Source: Protula sp. h YS-2021 (taxonomy: Eukaryota > Annelida > Polychaeta > Sabellida > Serpulidae). Taken from it: a stretch of 64,000 nt of DNA. The stretch covers positions 45,274,000-45,337,999 of the forward strand of contig OX457029.1 in the NCBI GenBank assembly GCA_949752745.1, in the 5' to 3' direction. Positions 46,891-58,317 of this stretch are shown in pieces. Each line of letters begins with the position of its first letter. Position 1 is the first letter of the stretch. The notes under the pieces are model-generated. The model saw nothing but the letters and a program-made list of their open reading frames with translations. It had not been told where the DNA came from and made no database searches. The position numbers and the translations under genes are program-made.

Positions 46891-49175
46891 TTATTCCACG
46901 CCAGAATGACCAGGCGTTCCGAATCTCCGATTTTGTGGTAAATGTAACCAGTTATGTATCTTTACATGCGTTGAACATAACATTATATCAATTTGGAGCT
47001 CCTCTTTAATCCGAACAACGTGTCTGGATGTTCCCGTGTCGCTTTTTACCAAGCGAATACCTTTCGAGTGGCCTGTCCAAAAAATGATCAAAAATGTTGT
47101 TTTTGTTTTATTTATTTATTTGTTTTTTTTGTTTTTTTTGTAAATATTGACTTATTTTATTGTATAACTTTCGATACCAAAGTAAGACTTTCTTTATTGA
47201 TGTTTTTATTTCGGCTGGCTGCAACGTCCCTAAACATTCTCATTATTTTGTTTTGATTAATGCTCACTATACTAGAAAGATATGCATTGAATTAGATTGT
47301 TTCGGTTTTTATTTTCAACGCTGCCAAGCAGCCGGAAGTGGATAAACCCCCCACGATGAGAAGGCGTTGATAGTGAAAATATAGACACCCGATTGCTTAA
47401 AATAAGAATGTATAAAGCAAAAAAGGCACTGGATGTTTTTGTCCTGGGAAGAATAAGGCACTTTCTGCACACTGATAGCCATAAATCTCTTCTATAATAT
47501 TCTCTATATATCAATAAGACGGAGCATCGTGAGTCTGCTCTGACACAGACCCATTGAGTCGAAAGTGCCCCATTTCGTTCAGGACAAAAGACTGATACAG
47601 TTTTATTTTGAATACAATGTTAGTTTTTTTTAACAGCGAGTGCTGCATTGTTTTCCTCATCTGGTTACAATGTCTTCAGGTGTGATTTTACGTCCAATTT
47701 TAAGGTATGGACAGTTTATCTGACTGATTGGAGTGAGTCATCCAAGTCAGAGCCTCTCGCGTGTGTGGTCACTGATATCACGTACTCAAATGTCACATTC
47801 GTATATTGGCATTCAAGATTATACTGCCTTAAAGCAGCTTAAGTTTGAAGGTCTCGAATTTCATCAATCTATGAATTTAAGATGGGATCTCATTAATTTA
47901 TACTTCTGAAATAACACCGTTCTATATTCTGGACCAGGGTTGCAGGGCTGTTTGTTTTAAAGGGACAAACGGTGTCAGTTTCACAGAATCTTCTTGGATT
48001 TAATAACGGCACTGGTCGTAACAGTGTTTCTATTGTGCTGCGAATGTCCCTGAGAATGGCATCGCTCAACAGCCGGATATCTTCTGTGATCTCGCCACGA
48101 AATATTAATAAAATGTGACGTCTGTAAATTATAGCGTGAACATTTTGTCACAACATTTATGTTTGCTTTTTTGTGGCTTGGGGGGGGGGGCGGGGGGGGG
48201 GGGGGGTTGGCTCATAGAATGAGCGACACTAACAACGCCGTATCTTTTGGAGGGGATACTTGATAATATATATGACCATTTTGAAAAGTTACTTGGTGGA
48301 CTTTATTACTGAATGTTGAAGTGCTGGAGTTTTATGAGGCGTGTCGAGAAGAGTTTATTCAGAGTAATTAATAGCGAGAAGTGCAAAAATATCTGACCTT
48401 TTTTCAAGTATTCTCTTGTGTACTTATGTAACGACAATGACAAAAAAAACAAAACAAAAAAAACAGCGTCATACATTTGCACGCCGCTTAAGATGGCTGC
48501 TTATGTGTTCGTTTACACATGGCACTGTCCTGTATTGACCAGACTCCGGTTTTTGGATTCCGTCTGCTTGATTTTCGATCAGGTCACACGCCATGGTCGA
48601 TAGAGCACTTCCGGTTGTCTCAGTAACAGTTTCCTGTAGTTCAACGATGTGAAGTTTTTTGTACTGTTTCCAAGTGGCCTATGGGGGTCTTTAACTGTCT
48701 CCAAACTGTCAATCAATGCGCCAAGGCCGACTTTTTAGTTCTTAAATTGAGCTGAATTGTGTTCTGGGACGAAAAAAATCCGTGCCCCAGTCTTGTTGAG
48801 TTAATGAATCGATCGTCTTTTTCTCGAAAAGTTTCGAAATTTTCTATTTCTGTACAATTATGAGTGGAAAAACGGAAGCATGAATCGATATTGCATAAAA
48901 AAAGCTGATTCACACGTGGGAAACTTATTTAATGCTAACGTCGCGAAATGTGTTAAACCAATTTGTTTCTTTACGAGTCGATCCTATCATAAGCATGGGT
49001 GGAGATTCCTGTATAATGAACTGTGAGGACCCTTTATTTTGTTACAGCCACTCAATTTTTGGGGTTCCTGTCCCAGAAACAAGCAACTATTTTGTCAGTC
49101 TCGATTGAACAGTGCAATAATGCCGTGTGCTATGCTGGAAGTAATTCACACACTGCTGTAAACACAGTGGTACAT
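46891..49175. other. No gene supported; poly-G near 48180
   Basis: A G-run interrupted by one C occupies about 48180-48206. The rest is AT-rich with short chance frames and no recognised element. Confidence 0.5.
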
Positions 49176-49255
49176 GTGGTGCAGTTTACCTGTGGTGCAG
49201 TTTACATGTGGTGCAGTTTACCTGTGGTGCAGTTTACATGTGGCGCAGTTTACGA
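49176..49255. repeat. 16-bp minisatellite, about five copies
   Basis: GTGGTGCAGTTTACCT alternates with GTGGTGCAGTTTACAT, giving a 32-bp higher-order pattern. The last copies drift (GTGGCGCAGTTTACGA). Confidence 0.93.
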
Positions 49256-50213
49256 GTAGTGTTGTTTGACGATGGTTTCCATCTGTTCGCCCTCGTATAA
49301 TTTACCCCTGCTCACCTGCCACCGGACTATATTACCCGAATGAAAAATCGGACATTCGCGCCCCCCCCCGACTTTTTTCTTCCCTTATTCTTACGAACCA
49401 AAATAAACACATTAATCAATTCAAGCCTTCATTTTGGAGCCGTGACATGCTATCCACTTTTCAACGTCATCCCATTGCAAAAATGCCACACCATCACTCG
49501 TATCATGAATGATACAAAAATTACCTCCGGCAAATTTTCAGCATAAAAATCGTAGAAATTTGCTCAAGTATAACCAGCTATTAAGAGTTTAAAAATCAAA
49601 TGCATTGACGTCTGCAATCCGTTTATTGTATCTGTGCTTTAAACTCCATTTGAAGGAATGCGCCATAATAAAATTTCTTGTTTTTCTTTCGGCTAAGTCT
49701 GTAATTGAGTGTCAATCGAAGAGTTATGAAACAGAGCCGGGTGACAACTGAGCGGAAGAAAGCTCTTATCTGGCTGTTTTTGTTTATTTTTTTTTTTTAT
49801 GCCGTTCAAGTGTGGTTTTCTAGACGGCTAGTGACGCAGAATCTAGCGACGCTCAAGTCAATCGCCTTCACCCGTCAAGTTCTCATACTGCAGTTGATGC
49901 AGTCGAATTTGAACATAAAAATTCTTGAGAATATATTTTCTGGCTGTTTCCGTGAGGGTATTGGTGGTGAGTGGTTTCACTTTCTATGAAATTGTCTTCG
50001 TGTGCAGCAGTTAAAAATGGGTGACCACCTGTACCAGTCATTTTACGCTGTGTTATTTGACATTTTAGTGCAGAATAGGCAACCACAGACTGTTATTTTC
50101 CTATTGTCAACAGTGCGATGAGAGTCACGTGTTATATAAAGTTAAAAATATATCTAAAATTGATTTGAATTTGGATGTTGGCTGCTGAATGGCAGACGAG
50201 CTGACAGGCTGAG
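49256..50213. other. No gene supported
   Basis: A C-run near 49361 and a T-run near 49786 are present. The frame at 49705-49989 (plus, 94 codons) has a hydrophobic stretch but no recognisable domain. Confidence 0.45.
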
Positions 50214-52300
50214 CTTCGTGTAGTTGCGGTGTGTATTTGCAGGGCTTCCTATGAGCTTGGTGTGGTTGCGGTGTGTATTTACGGGGCTTCCCATGAGCTT
50301 GGTGTAGTTGCGGTGTGTATTTGCAGGGCTTCCTATGAGCTTGGTGTAGTTGCGGTGTGTATTTGCAGGGCTTCCTATGAGCTTGGTGTAGTTGCGATGT
50401 GTATTTGCAGGGCTTCCTATGAGCTTGGTGTAGTTGCGGTGTGTATTTGCAGGGCTTCCTATGAGCTTGGTGTAGTTGCGGTGTGTATTTGCAGGGCTTC
50501 CTATGAGCTTGGTGTAGTTGCGGTGTGGATTTGCAGGACTTCCTATGAGCTTGGTGTTGTTGCGGTGTGCATTTACAGGGTTTACTATGGGCTTGGTGTA
50601 GTTGCGGTGTGTATTTACAGGGCTTCCCATGAGCTTGGTGTAGTTGCGGTGTGTATTTGCAAAGCTTCCTATGAGCTTGGTGTGGTTGCAGTGTTTATTT
50701 ACAGGGATTCCTATGAGCTTGGTGTAGTTGCGGTGTGTATTTACAGGGCTTCCTATGAGCTTGGTGTGGTTGCGGTGTGTATTTACAGGGCTTCCTATGA
50801 GCTTGGTACAGTTGCGGTGTGTATTTACAGGGCTTCCTATGAGCTTGGTGTGGCTGCGGTGTGTATTTACAGGGCTTCCTATGAGCTTGGTGTGGTTGCG
50901 GTGTGTATTTACAGGGCTTCCTATGAGCTTGGTGTAGTTGCGGTGTGTATTTACAGGGCTTCCTATGAGCTTGGTGTGGTTGCAATGTTTATTTACAGGG
51001 CTTCCTATGAGCTTGGTGTAGTTGCGGTGTGTATTTACAGGGCTTCCTATGAGCTTGGTGTAGTTGCGGTGTGTATTTGCAGGGCTTCCTATGAGCTTGG
51101 TGTTGTTGCGGTGTGCATTTGCAGGGCTTCCTATGAGCTTGGTGTAGTTGCGGTGTGTATTTACAGGGCTTCCTATGAGCTTGGTGTAGTTGCGGTGTGT
51201 ATTTACAGGGCTTCCTGTGAGCTTGGTGTAGCTGCGGTGTTTGTTTACAGGGCTTCCTATGAGCTTAGTGTGGTTGCGGTGTGTATTTACAGGGCTTCCT
51301 ATGAGCTCGGTGTGGTTGCGGTGTGTATTTACAGGGCTTCCCATGAGCTTGGTGTGGTTGCGGTGTGTATTTACAGGGCTTCCTATGAGCTTGGTGTAGT
51401 TGCGGTGTGTATTTACAGGGCTTCCTATGAGCTTGGTGTAGTTGCGGTGTGTATTTACAGGGCTTCCTGTGAGCTTGGTGTTGTTGCGGTGTGTATTTAC
51501 AGGGCTTCCTATGAGCTTGGTGTGGTTGCGGTGTGTATTTACAGGGCTTCCTATGAGCTTGGTGTAGTTGCGGTGTGTATTTACAGGGCTTCCTATGAGC
51601 TTGGTGTAGTTGCGGTGTGTATTTACAGGGCTTCCTGTGAGCTTGGTGTAGCTGCGGTGTTTGTTTACAGGGCTTCCTATGAGCTTGGTGTGGTTGCGGT
51701 GTGTATTTACAGGGCTTCCTATGAGCTTGGTGTAGTTGCGGTGTGTATTTACAGGGCTTCCTATGAGCTTGGTGTAGTTGCAGTGTTTATTTACAGGGCT
51801 TCCTATGAGCTTGGTGTAGTTGCGGTGTGTATTTACAGGGCTTCCTATGAGCTTGGTGTAGTTGCGGTGTGTATTTACAGGGCTTCCTGTGAGCTTGGTG
51901 TAGCTGCGGTGTGTATTTACAGGGCTTCCCATGAGCTTGGTGTGGTTGCGGTGTTTGTTTACAGGGCTTCCTGTGAGCTTGGTGTTGTTGCGGTGTGTAT
52001 TTACAGGGCTTCCTATGAGCTTGGTGTTGTTGCGGTGTGTATTTACAGGGCTTCCTATGAGCTTGGTGTAGTTGCGGTGTGTATTTACAGGGCTTCCTAT
52101 GAGCTTGGTATAGTTGCGGTGTGTATTTACAGGGCTTCCTATGAGCTTGGTGTAGTTGCGGTGTGTATTTACAGGGCTTCCTGTGAGCTTGGTGTAGCTG
52201 CGGTGTTTGTTTACAGGGCTTCCCATGAGCTTGGTGTGGTTGCGGTGTGTATTTACAGGGCTTCCTATGAGCTTGGTGTAGTTGCGGAGTGCATTTGAAG
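50214..52300. repeat. 42-bp minisatellite, about 49 copies, open on both strands
   Basis: The unit is GGCTTCCTATGAGCTTGGTG + TAGTTGCGGTGTGTATTTAC + AG. Because 42 is divisible by three, a plus frame (50229-52298, 14-residue unit RASYELGVVAVCIY) and a minus frame (52361-50154, unit GSPVNTHRNYTKLI) run through the entire array; the minus frame is 735 codons and includes unique ends. Variant positions hit all codon positions: GTA/GTG/GTT is silent on plus but changes Tyr/His/Asn on minus, TAT/CAT/TGT and TAC/TGC change residues on plus. I see no signal peptide, domain or splice structure. A higher-order period of 420 bp (ten units) is visible between 51231 and 51651. I read it as a non-coding satellite. 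Confidence 0.93.
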
Positions 52301-53632
52301 GGCTTCCTTGTGTGGCTGTTCTCGTGTTGACGTTGTTTGACTCCAGCATAATCGTCAACACTGTATATTAATAGAAACCGTGCAAGAACATTTACTCGCC
52401 GATGTACCTCTCGTCTAGACTAGAGTACGACTTTGGCAGACCCACGAGAACTATGTTTTAAAAATGGCAAGCAGTGATTGGCTAGCAATGCACGAGCTGT
52501 TTCATATCAGCCATAACTCACGGATGAGTTGTAGCTTCTTCCTTTGGCAAATAATAAAATGTACTGTTGTTAGTTGGTCGCCTATAAATCTCTGCAATCT
52601 GTTGAGGCAGCCTCATTAGGGAATGCGGTCTTTATGTGGCTCCGTATGCGCAGATGGTAAATTTGAGCGGGCTGTATTTTCTAGTATTCCCGAGCTCATT
52701 TTCAGGCTGCATTGATTATCGCAATTTTGAAACTTATTGGAGGAAGTATTTACTGTTAAATAATATTTTGAAATTTATATGCATGCAGTGTTGGACAGAT
52801 TGAGGTGGGATGGGACGGAGAGGGAGGGAGCGGGTCGACTCTCGCAAAAATAAAACATTTTATGAGGAAACTCCGCTGGAAATTAGTTCACAAAAGGGGG
52901 GTAGGGTGGGAGCGGTGCGACCTTATATCCATTGCCTGGATCCCCGGGTCTGTATTCACAAGCCGATAGCCTGGAGAGATGTTTGTACAGGCACCGAGAC
53001 GTTCCTGCGACACGTTCCTCCGCAGTTCCGGTAATTCCATGAGCGTGAGAAGTTGTTAGTACAGGGACACGAGTGTAAACACGTGCGTTGCGGGTGGGGG
53101 GAGTGGGGGAGGGGGGAGGGGGGAGGTTTAACGGAACACGCGCCTGTGTTATTTCTCCATTTAACAGACCGCGGAAGGCACGTTACTCGATCAATCCTAC
53201 AAATTTATATAAGTGATTTGTACTTTGTGTTGTTCAAACAGAAACTCCTTCTTTCCGACAGATCTTGTTTATTCCATCCACTCTGCTGTATCATCAGAGA
53301 TCTGCTTCTGTTGTCTTTAATAAAGAACTGATTTGTTTTCGGTAAATACCAATAACTTGCTATAACATATGATACTGTGTACTTCTTGTAGAAAGATTTA
53401 ATCAAAACAAAGTGTGAGTAATGATATAATTTTAAAGCAACACTCATCAAGATACAATTAATGCCAAAGAGAAACATTATTACTACCGATAGAGATCCCT
53501 CCCCTCCCTCTCATTTTTGAACAGCTTGTACAGAATGAGTGAGACATATCAGTGTTTCTTCTGGGGTTTCCCGGAGTCTCGGAAAAGGGTGGTATTGGCT
53601 ATATAGGTTGTACTGACTTGCATTCAGTTTTT
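52301..53632. other. No gene supported; G-rich tract at 53093-53127
   Basis: GGGTGGGGGGAGTGGGGGAG followed by GGGGGGAGGGGGGAGG has well over four G-runs and is a strong quadruplex candidate. The flank at 52800-53035 is more GC-rich than average and open for 74 codons on plus, with no recognised domain. Confidence 0.45.
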
Positions 53633-53870
53633 AGCCCTCAGCCAATATTTGCTGAAGGCTATTGCTATGGCCGTGTCCGTCCGTCCGTCCGTCCGTCCGC
53701 TCTTACGAGAGCTACGTTGTGCGTTTATTTTTAGGTAGAAAGCAACGTTGTGCGTTTAAGTTACGTTGTGGGTTTGACGTTGTGGGTTTAAGTGAGATTT
53801 GGACTCCCCGTGATGCTGTGGGTTCATTAAAATGGTTTTTAAAATTAAGCCCACAACGCACGGAAAACGG
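53633..53870 (+). repeat. Hairpin-led repeat element with (GTCC)n and ACGTTGTGCGTTT units
   Basis: AGCCCTCAGC (53633-53642) pairs with GCTGAAGGCT (53651-53660), nine of ten positions. (GTCC)n follows at 53674-53699, then ACGTTGTGCGTTTATTTTTA, ACGTTGTGCGTTTAAG, ACGTTGTGGGTTTG, ACGTTGTGGGTTTAAG. Related strings in both orientations fill 63680-63970, so a second copy lies at the right end of the window. Confidence 0.6.
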
Positions 53871-54775
53871 AGTCCTGTGAGTTTGTCCGTACTTTTTCCC
53901 TTGCCGCTGGCGACACCTGGTGTTGTAATTCTTACCTATATTTACATGTGGAAAGCACATGGGGTAAATTTTTGGGTCAGCCAATCAGATTCTGCAATTC
54001 AGGTTCCTTTATTCATGCGCTGTTTTGGTTTTAGGTCTTGAGTTTCCCCGCCTTAGAAAACTTTTGCCTCCGCCCTCTCTTCCCCCCAAAATAAAGGTGA
54101 CAAAGGTCCTTAACCACTTGTATGGATATTATTTTCTGTTGTTTCAATAAATACAACCGGTTTTTACTGCTTTCATGGTGTAAAAAAGGCAAGAAAAGTG
54201 AGCAGAAACTAGGAACTATATTATATGTTGGGTGTGAATCGGTCAGTCGTGAGCAACAATGGCGGAAAGTGCGAGGGATTAAAATGTGCAAGTGTTGTTT
54301 CATTAAAATGTGACTATTTCCAAATGGATACTACAGAAAATTGTATGCATAAATGTGTACTTCTACACCAAGAATCGGTTGGCAAAAGTAAAAAAAGAAA
54401 AAAATTCTAATATAAGGTGGAATTTTTGAAACTGAAGTGAGCAAAGTTTGATGTTATCGCTCACTTCTTTTCACGCGGTTTTGCTAGACAGATTGGGATA
54501 TTCATAGCCTAAATGTAAGTTATAGCAAGTAAATAAACAAGTTTCTTCCATATATATAATTATTCCTTAATACTATCTTTGAATATGGGCGAAGGATAAC
54601 ATTTTACATTTAAAGCAGAGTGACAGATAAAAACTGTTCCGTACATGTAACATACATGGGAATCTTCCAGCTTTTCAGGCTTTTTTTGTCAAATGGACCA
54701 CTTTTTTTCCACCCCGTTCCCGTGTATGGTGAATTTTTTTGGCCTTTTTCCGACCCCGTTCCCATGTATTATGTA
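53871..54775. other. No gene supported; short tandem of CCCCGTTCCCGTGTAT
   Basis: CCCCGTTCCCGTGTATGGTG (near 54712) and CCCCGTTCCCATGTATTATG (near 54754) form two ~42-bp units ending at the MITE. The rest has short chance frames only. Confidence 0.45.
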
Positions 54776-55523
54776 AGCCACTTCGTACCTTCGAAACTTC
54801 CCAATGGAGGGGTCGTTTCGACTGCAAATTCTGTGGATTAAATAAGCGTACTGGCACTTGTAGTTACGCCAAAAAGTTTTGGCGTTTCGACTGAATGTCC
54901 CAATGCTTACGTTCGGATCTTTCTGATAGAAGTACCGTTTCGACTGCAGTTCTTTTTTGGTGTAAATTTTAAAGAAATGATAAGGGTAAAACATAGAAAT
55001 TCAAATTTCTTCTGAGCGTACACACTTTTAAATCAAAGAAGCCACCATATGATCTTTTAAAAAATATTTTACATAATATTCTGCTCCTGTTATAGCCCAT
55101 TTATGAATAAATTTCGAGAAAAATGGAATTTTGTTGCTTGCTGCCAGTTTTCTCTATCGTTTCGTTATGCCTTTATCCCAGGCTTATCCATTCGAAACGC
55201 CAAATCTTTTCAGCAAAATTCTAAGTACACATCTGCTTATTCGGTTGGAATAAAGGTATAAAGTAAGGATAGAAAAAACTGGCAAAATCATCAGAATTCT
55301 ATTTTCCGGGAAAAACATTCAAAATTGGCCTTTAAAGGTGCTGAATAATATGATACATAGCTTAAAACAATCATGTGATGGCTGTTTAAATACAGAAGTA
55401 TGCATCTTGGAAGAAAATTAGAATTTTGATGTTTTTTCCTTATCATTTCCTTAGAAATTGACCTAAGAAATTTGCAGTCGAAACGACAGCTCGGTTCGAA
55501 AGGTTCTACGCTACGAAATGGCT
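54776..55523. mobile_element. MITE of ~748 bp with ~60-bp inverted ends, TA-flanked
   Basis: The left end begins AGCCACTTCGTACCTTCGAA and continues to GTCGTTTCGACTGCAAATTC. The reverse complement of the right end begins AGCCATTTCGTAGCGTAGAA and continues to GTCGTTTCGACTGCAAATTT. TA lies at 54774-54775 and 55524-55525. Inside, GGCGTTTCGACTGAATG (about 54883) and its partner ATTCGAAACGCC (about 55192) suggest a second nested inverted pair. No transposase frame is present. The ends and TA suit a Tc1/mariner-type non-autonomous element; the superfamily is inferred. Confidence 0.75.
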
Positions 55524-55592
55524 TATTATAAAGAAATGATGATATGATGAAAATAGGCTTTGAATCCGACTGGAATCCGAATTAATGTCGAG

Positions 55593-55961
55593 ATGGGGAG
55601 GCATAAAACAGCCAAGAGGAAAGTATACAGAAAAAGACGTAAGCAAAGAATTAAGTCAGACGGAAAACTGCAGCGTTGTGACCGTTACAGAAGCGAATTC
55701 AGTGAGCAAAGAAACAGTATCGGTGACTTCAAAGATGTCAATTTACACACCGGGAATAGACTTTCCCATGCTAAAGTACTGAATTGGTTATACAACCAAT
55801 GTGATATGGATTGCCGAGGATATGCATCAGATAGTGAATATAACTTGGAGAGAGATAAACAAAAATACATCTATAAAGATTCTTTATACAAGCAGTACAG
55901 GATGTATGTTAAGTACAAAACTGCTGCTCTAAAGCTGGAGATGTTAAAACTTGCTCCTTGA
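55593..55961 (+). CDS. Candidate small basic protein, 122 aa, unknown function
   Basis: An ATG at 55593 opens a 122-codon frame that ends in TGA at 55959-55961. The N-terminus is strongly basic (MGRHKTAKRKVYRKRRKQRI), consistent with nuclear targeting or nucleic-acid binding. The middle contains WLYNQCDMDCRGYASDSEYN and the end is a Lys/Tyr-rich helix-like segment. An in-frame stop (TAG) lies at 55554, so the ORF is complete as a single exon or a terminal exon. A second plus frame overlaps the first half. It starts about 70 bp right of the MITE and lies 1.6 kb upstream of the PWWP gene. I recognise no family; confidence is moderate at best. Confidence 0.4.
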   Translation: MGRHKTAKRKVYRKRRKQRIKSDGKLQRCDRYRSEFSEQRNSIGDFKDVNLHTGNRLSHAKVLNWLYNQCDMDCRGYASDSEYNLERDKQKYIYKDSLYKQYRMYVKYKTAALKLEMLKLAP

Positions 55962-56280
55962 GCTTTTGGATATATGTAAATAATGTCACTTCAAAGTGTT
56001 CTGCGCAGACTGCATTTAAAGATATGGGGTAAGTGCTTTTCTTTCTTTTCTTAGGGACTTGTGAAGATGTTTTTTATTTAAAAAGCTTTTTTCTTACGGG
56101 TTTTTTTCAGGGACTAATTTTGTTTCCTATACATTATAAATTTACTATATCTGACATAGCTGGATTGGTTTTGAAGTTGAATTAAAACGGGCTAAATAGC
56201 GTTTGATACGGTGACAGTGCTGTCAAATGAATAAATGACAGCTCTAAGATTGAGTGTTCTGCGTTGAGAAGTGATCTAAA
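55962..56280. other. Downstream flank of the 55.6-kb ORF
   Basis: AATAAA occurs near 56229 and could serve as a polyadenylation signal. A partial copy of the following repeat (GTTCTGCGTTGAGAAGTGAT) begins near 56252. Confidence 0.35.
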
Positions 56281-57396
56281 ATCAGAACACGTAGGTGGCC
56301 CCATCTTCTCACGGAAACAAGCTTCCAACAGCTCCTAAACACACCCACAAATCCTCAGTCTGCTCCCCCCCCCCCCCAGAGAAAGACTGCATTTGGCCAC
56401 ACTTTTTCACGGTGCCAAAAAAAAGAGGTTGACTGCTCTGCGTTTAGAAGTGATGGTGAAAACCTGCATGAAAACATGGGCATTTATGGATACATGAATT
56501 TTTCATAGGTATTTAAGTAATGAAAAAGCAATATTCCAGCGGGTGGGGCGGGGTGGAGATGGGGGGCTCTGTGGTTTTTCTGAAAATTAAAACTGGGAGA
56601 TTTAAAATGCATTGTGGAATTCCCAAGACACAATGCTACAAAATGCCGGGAAGAGGGTTACCTCGAGGTTTGGGATATTTCTTGGAAAATCAAAAATCGA
56701 GAGGTCCAAAATGCATTACGGGATTTTAAATGAAGCTTGAAACTTTATTACTAATCCAGCACAGTGATATATAGTAAATCAGAACACGTAGGTGGCCCCA
56801 TCTTCTCACGGATACAAGCTTCCAAGAGCTCCTAAACACACCCACAAATCCTCAGTCTGCCCCACCCCCCTGAGAAAGACTGCATTTGGCCACACTTTCT
56901 CACGGTGCCAAAAAAAGAGGTTGACTGCTCTGCGTTTAGAAGTGATGGTGAAAACCTGCATGAAAACATGGGCATTTATGGATATATGAATTTTTCATAG
57001 GTATTTAAGTATTGAAAAAGCAATGTTCCAGCGGGTGGGGAGGGGGGGGGGGGGGTGGGGCTCTGGTATTTCTGAAAATTAAAACTGGGAGATCTAAAAT
57101 GCATTGTGGAATTCCCAAGACGCAATGCTACTAAATGCGGGAAGAGGGTTCACCCGAGGTTTGGGATATTTCTCGGAAAATTTAAAATCTCGAGGTCCAA
57201 AATACATTACGGAATTTTAAATGAAACTTGAAACTTTGTTACTAATCCAGCACATTGATATATAGTAAATCAGAACACGTAGGTGGTCCCATCTTCTCAC
57301 GGAAACAAGCTTCCAACAGCTCCTAAACACACCCACAAATCCTCTGCCTGCCCCCTTGAAAAAGACTGCATGTGGCCACACTTTCTCACGGTAATG
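56281..57396. repeat. Tandem ~491-497 bp repeat, two full and one partial copy
   Basis: ATCAGAACACGTAGGTGG starts at 56281, 56778 and 57269, giving periods of 497 and 491 bp. Each unit has CATCTTCTCACGGA, TTCCAACAGCTCCTAAACAC, a C-run, GAGGTTGACTGCTCTGCGTT, a G-rich GCGGGTGGGGMGGGG block and TGCATTGTGGAATTCCCAAG. The third copy stops at TCACGGT (57396), immediately before the presumed promoter region of the PWWP gene. The copies are closely similar, so the expansion is fairly recent. Confidence 0.92.
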
Positions 57397-57668
57397 CGTT
57401 GATCAAGCTGTCAGTCATCCAAAGCTTCTCTTTGAACTCTGTGATCGTATTGATCGCACAGAGATTTGCTTGCCGCTGCAGTGGTGCCTTGATGAAATGG
57501 GGCTGTTTGATTGGTTCGTGGGTTTGAGCGGGAGGTATCAGGCCACAAGCTGCCTCTAGTTACAGGCTTCAGTCGTGAGAAAACTCTTGACTGAGCAAAA
57601 GCTAAGAAAGTTTTAAAGTGATTTTTTTTGGACTAGCAAGTTAGTTTAGGATAATTAACCAAACGAAG
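57397..57668 (+). promoter_or_regulatory. Probable promoter and non-coding first exon of the PWWP gene
   Basis: The sequence between the repeat array and the first intron is unique and less AT-rich than the flanks. It contains TTTGATTGG (inverted CCAAT, near 57508) and GAGCGGGAGG (E2F/SP-like, near 57526). It ends in CAAACGAAG at 57668 followed by GTGAGA, a near-consensus 5' splice site, which would pair with the acceptor at 58314-58315. No TATA box is evident. The start site and the exon's 5' limit are inferred. Confidence 0.45.
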
Positions 57669-57931
57669 GTGAGAATATATGAAACATGTATACACGTATA
57701 CTGATATGCTGCTTTCTTATATTTAAGAGTGCAAGATTTGGTATATAAAACTGAGTGTAAAAAAAATGTAGTTAAGAATAATATGTTAAACGAAAACAAT
57801 TTCTAAAACTGGAAGCTCTAAATGCAGGAACAGAGAAAGGTTTTTTATTGAAAGAAAATTTTCGTAGAAGACTAAGTACGTGAAACCTTAAAAACGACAG
57901 AAAGAAACAAGTTTTGCGTATTGGAACTGTA

Positions 57932-58250
57932 TTTACACATGTCGAGGCAAAATCAAATGTGCCATTGCTGAAAGTAACATCTTACAAAACAGGGTTCGAA
58001 AAGGGAGCACAGTAGCCGCTGTATAAGCCATTTTAAGCGTTCCTAATAAAACGCGCAAAAAATTCTGCGTTTCGAATACACCAGGTAAAAGTTGAACGAA
58101 ATGAGATTTCGCAAAAATTAAACAAATAATTTGAATTTCTTTTTTATGTTCCGAGTATGAGCTGCTTTTGCTATGATTCATTGATATTTTTCTACCATTT
58201 CTTTCATTTTTACCCGGTTCCTTCTCAAATCGAAATTCAGAATCCTTTCG
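57932..58250. other. First-intron sequence of the PWWP gene, no other feature
   Basis: AT-rich. A minus-strand frame (57933-58181) is open for 82 codons without domain support. Several TTCGAAAC strings occur here and at 55.2-55.5 and 58.25-58.5 kb. Confidence 0.4.
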
Positions 58251-58317
58251 CCTTTTGTTCGAAACACTCAGTGTGGTTTGGCTTAATGTATTGATTTCGA
58301 CTTTTTTACTTGCAGGA

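Noticed and set aside
49705..49989. 94-codon frame with a Trp/Phe-rich membrane-like segment
   Set aside because: The hydrophobic part is encoded by a T-run; no start context, domain or splice support.
50695..50985. Additional frames (QPHQAHRKPCKYTP-type repeats) within the 42-bp array
   Set aside because: Third-frame openness of a stop-free 42-bp unit; no unique ends.
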